A DNA stretch of 64,000 nt, from the NCBI GenBank assembly GCA_965153455.1, contig OZ234496.1, positions 12,330,304 through 12,394,303 of the forward strand, in the 5' to 3' direction. Positions 61,213 through 64,000 of the stretch are shown piece by piece. Every line of letters starts with the position of its first letter. Position 1 is the first letter of the stretch. Below the pieces are notes generated by a model. That model was not told where the DNA came from and searched no databases. It was given only the letters and a program-made list of their open reading frames with translations. The translations under genes and the position numbers were made by a program. The stretch is from Sphagnum compactum. Its lineage: Eukaryota; Bryophyta; Sphagnopsida; Sphagnales.

Positions 61213-62219
61213 TATGAACCTATGAAAAGCAAATTTTGCATGACTATTATTGCCAAATTGTGACCCATGAAGTTTGTGATGCAAGGTTGTCAATATCACT
61301 TTCACACCTCAAAAACATATTTACATTTATGAACTATTGGTTCATGAATCAATTGTCAACACTACCATGCACCTACTTTGTCATAGTTGGTGTTTACCCA
61401 AGTTGTACTTATCCAAATTTTGTTTCCAATGCAATAAGTTTTAGACATAGTTATTTCCTATCTTGTAAGCACATGTATTACATTTGTAATGTGTGTTTGA
61501 ATTTGGTAGGAGACCTCCAAATGCACCAACCATCATTGAATTGTAATGATGTAAAAAACATTTTGAAACTTGATCCTTTTGAACCTTTTTGTGCTACCTA
61601 ATTGCATATTTGGGAACAGTTTCAAGTTCATGGTTTGAAATTTTCCAATGTGAGCCAAATGTTCATGGAGTTTTGGTTCTCAATTATTTTTCATGTAATA
61701 TTATCCAAGAATAAAAATTATGAGAGTTTACATAATGGGGTGAAAACATGATAAAGTATACACAAAAAGTAATGTAAACAACAAAATATTAAGGTCTATA
61801 TATAAAAGAATTAACAAATAGATGATTTTATGAAGATAATAATATTATTTTTAGATGCATGATTTCTTAATTTTTGTTTGCATGAACTTCAAAAATTAAA
61901 TTGTTATAATCGTGTTTTTTTACACTATTTACAAATACTTGAATTGGACCTAAAATTTGTGGTAGTTTGAAAAATAGAATTTAAGTATTTGAAAATAAGT
62001 GAAATGTTTTTACAAGTATTTCATTTTTTTTTCATGCACCTCAATATTGATGTGGTGAACATTCTAATATAATTTTTTTGGTTAATAGAGTTTGTTTTCA
62101 TAATTAAAATCATTCCCAACCCCTAAAAAATGACGAAATTATTAAGGATACTTTTGGCGATGATAAAAATTATTAAGGATACTTTTGGCGATGATGCGAA
62201 GGTTGATGAGAGGCTATAG
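61213..62219. other. Intergenic DNA downstream of the zinc-ribbon gene
   Basis: The 121-codon ORF at 61236-61601 has no recognisable domain. A 30-bp direct duplication (ATTAAGGATACTTTTGGCGA) is at about 62138-62192, in the probable 3' UTR or just beyond it. Confidence 0.35.
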
Positions 62220-62717
62220 CTAACTGTTTTCAGGAGGTGTGATGGCCCTTAGCTTCCGCAATGTCTTCTTCATGGTTTCTTGAGTCCCTAAAACCATTTC
62301 ACACAAAAACCAGTATCCAAAGTTTAGTGCAGCTAACTACTATATCACAAGCTAAACTTTGCTGTAGTAGTAAAATAAATCAATGATTCAAGTGTTAAAA
62401 TGAACATTCAATGAAATGTATTAACTAGCATCGTCTTAGAGAGAGAGATATTATGTCAAACCTTTTGGTGTTTTTTGCTTAGGACTTTTGAAAGTGGGGG
62501 CATTCGCTGGCATGGACAAGAGGTTCAATGACCGTAATTTCTCATTGTTTCTTTCAATATTTTTGTTTCGCAATTTTTCGTACTCTGTCAATTCCGCCTC
62601 AGGTGCGGGTGTAGCCTTCAAATTGCGAACAGCTCCACAATGAGAGCAGAACCTTGCTTCTGGGAGGCTAAATTCTGCTCTGCAACTCTCGCAAAATCGA
62701 CAGTGTTCAGTCGCCAT
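62220..62717 (-). CDS. Small zinc-ribbon protein with basic C-terminus, 107 aa, two coding exons
   Basis: Exon 1 (62717-62462) begins MATEHCRFCESCRAEF and has CxxC pairs at about C9/C12 and C24/C27 (FCSHCGAV), a treble-clef or zinc-ribbon pattern. It continues with a helical ELTEYEKLRNKNIERNNEKL segment and NLLSMPANAP. The frame runs into TAA at 62451, but a donor (AAAAG|GTTTGA) at 62461 joins across a 174-bp intron to an acceptor (GGTTTTAG) at 62288 and exon 2 (62287-62220), restoring a Gly codon and adding TQETMKKTLRKLRAITPPEN before TAG. The longer basic tail looks coding (Lys/Arg-rich, well-formed helix), so the spliced form is preferred. Upstream, GAGAAG|GTAAGT at 62879 and GCAATGACAG at 62762 suggest a leader intron. 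Many plant proteins pair such a ribbon with an EYEKLR..NIxRN helix; function unknown, probably nucleic-acid or protein binding. Confidence 0.72.
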
Positions 62718-63185
62718 TCACCTATTCAAACACTAGAATTCTGGTCCAGAAAGCATCAACTCTGTCATTGCACTCTGTCATTGCAGGCATTCTATATTTC
62801 TATATTTATACGACAAACATGAAGCAAAACAAGAATGAAAAAGAAGAACAAGATATTTCTGAAATGCAGATTCACTTACCTTCTCGCGCGCTTGCTTACC
62901 AAGCCTTCCCATTCTTCTATGGATAACAACAAAAAGCGCACACACAAGCCTGCAATTGCCTTTCCTGCACTTGACCACTCTTCTTTGCACTACGTAGTGA
63001 GAGCCTCAAAATGGAAGGTGGCTGGGAATTGGGAGGAGACGATGCCTTTTAACATGAAGATTAAGAGTCATTATAGGAGCTAAAGAAAATTTGCGTGTGA
63101 GAGAAAGAAGAGCGCGGAAGAGATGAAGAAGAAGAAGCGGAAAAAAATGTGCACGCTAAGAAGAAGGCGACATCACTGGGTTTTG
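62718..63185 (-). promoter_or_regulatory. Leader and probable promoter side of the zinc-ribbon gene
   Basis: The leader intron is inferred at 62879-62762 (118 bp). Upstream, the minus strand carries TTCTTCTTCTTCATCTCTTC and CTCTTTCTCTCACACG, pyrimidine-rich sequence typical of plant 5' leaders. No clear TATA box assigned. Confidence 0.4.
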
Positions 63186-63284
63186 TATTTTTCTGTAAAT
63201 TTTCTTATTTTCGAATTTATAATAACTTAAGGAACTTAGAAAGTATCTGAATGACAATCTTCGATTTCACTTGCATCCCTGTAG

Positions 63285-63420
63285 ACATTTGATTCCGGGG
63301 TGGAGTGTTCGATTCTCCGCACGCCCGGTCCCTCCAAACTCAACTCTATTAAGTCTCTTTTCTACTCCTCTTAGGTAGTTTAGGTTTTATTTTTTCGGCT
63401 CTTGGTATTGTTGGATACTA
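63285..63420 (+). repeat. Possible tRNA-derived remnant
   Basis: GTTCGATTCTCCGC at 63307 fits a Pol III B box and is followed by CGCCCGGTCCCTCC and a T-rich tail. No A box was found at the right distance upstream, so this is only a candidate 3' half of a SINE or tRNA relic. Confidence 0.25.
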
Positions 63421-63753
63421 TAGACTAGGGTAAGCTTCCACAAATACTTTATTTTCTCGGAAAAGGAATTCCTTTTTCTAAAAAATTATATTAATTATTT
63501 TTTCATGATCAAAATTGACATTGGCATATAAGGAATGAAATTAGTCAGATTTTAGCAAACGGTAATTATAATGGTCTTCAACATCTCAAGTTAATATTTT
63601 TGACCAAAAATGGTTTCACTGTTTTAAGGATTATTTAATGACAAAACTGACTTTATGGTAAGGTAGCCCTAGATGTTTGTAACAAGGTTTTTTTTAATTA
63701 AATTTTGTTTGTAGGCAAAATGGTGATCATCCTAAGGGATTTAGCTGAATCTG

Positions 63754-63754
63754 G

Positions 63755-63785
<31 letters not shown>
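63754..63785. repeat. (CA)n microsatellite
   Basis: About 16 uninterrupted CA units. Confidence 0.95.
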
Positions 63786-63788
<3 letters not shown>

Positions 63789-64000
63789 CCTTCTATATTC
63801 ACATAACATATTAAATTTTTCATGTGTTTTTCAAAATTGAAAAAATAATGTAAAACAAAACTTGCCACCCTATGCGTACACTATGGAAGGATGCATATTC
63901 TACTTTCATATTTTGAGTACTTGTTTCTTATTTTTGAATCACTCTGAATGAATTTCTTTTAACACATTATTTCTGAATTTAATTTACTGATTTAAAGTTT

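Noticed and set aside
60480-61601. Three ORFs of 111-121 codons on the plus strand
   Set aside because: Low-complexity Phe/Ile/Asn-rich translations, overlapping frames, no splice or domain signals; likely chance ORFs in AT-rich DNA.
62451-62717. Unspliced 88-aa form as the only product of the zinc-ribbon gene
   Set aside because: A well-placed donor and acceptor join to a downstream basic exon in frame; the spliced form is preferred, though retention remains possible.

Overview
This window looks like nuclear DNA of a land plant with a large, repeat-rich genome. Evidence for this: intron-containing plant-type genes with GT-AG splice sites, AT-rich intergenic DNA, plant-style RepHel Helitrons, MITEs and a PPR gene relic. 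A fern or another large-genome lineage is possible, but no single feature fixes the taxon. No bacterial operon, CRISPR array, rRNA or intact tRNA gene is visible. Gene density is very low.

Layout. 1-3.2 kb: a minus-strand mitochondrial-type glycine-rich RNA-binding protein gene, three exons visible, 3' part missing. 3.3-13.3 kb: AT-rich DNA with a diverged minisatellite (5.2-6.4 kb), a dead DDE integrase-like gene (7.2-8.5 kb) and a locally duplicated repeat (11.8-13.4 kb). 13.37-18.22 kb: two Helitrons head to tail, carrying captured host exons, including a piece of the mitochondrial ADP/ATP carrier. 20.5-21.6 kb: a long fold-back structure. 22.5-29.8 kb: an intact 12-exon gene for an asparagine synthetase domain-containing protein (ASNSD1-like), the best-supported gene here. 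32-38.5 kb: degenerate exon-like segments, an inverted duplication, a PPR pseudogene and MITEs. 35.4 and 39.75 kb: two related small genes for membrane-anchored peptides, one Arg/His-rich and one Gly/His-rich. 41.06-49.97 kb: an 8.9-kb composite Helitron block containing a decayed Rep-helicase gene. 51.5-58.7 kb: several MITEs, tandem repeats and a SINE-like element. 62.2-63.1 kb: a small minus-strand zinc-ribbon gene.

Main conclusions. The 8.9-kb Helitron block sits exactly between A and T of a repeat whose uninterrupted inverted copy is present at 37.0-37.65 kb. The block can therefore be read as one insertion running from the 5' end of one non-autonomous element, through a lost 3' terminator, captured DNA and a RepHel element, to the intact 3' end of a second copy. 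Internal 3' termini at 15.81 and 17.52 kb are broken at the same base. Together these fit a rolling-circle read-through (terminator bypass) history of gene capture. The Rep-helicase gene is inactivated mainly by CAG/CAA to TAG/TAA changes, as expected from cytosine methylation and deamination.

All identifications come from reading translations and motifs by eye; no database search was run.
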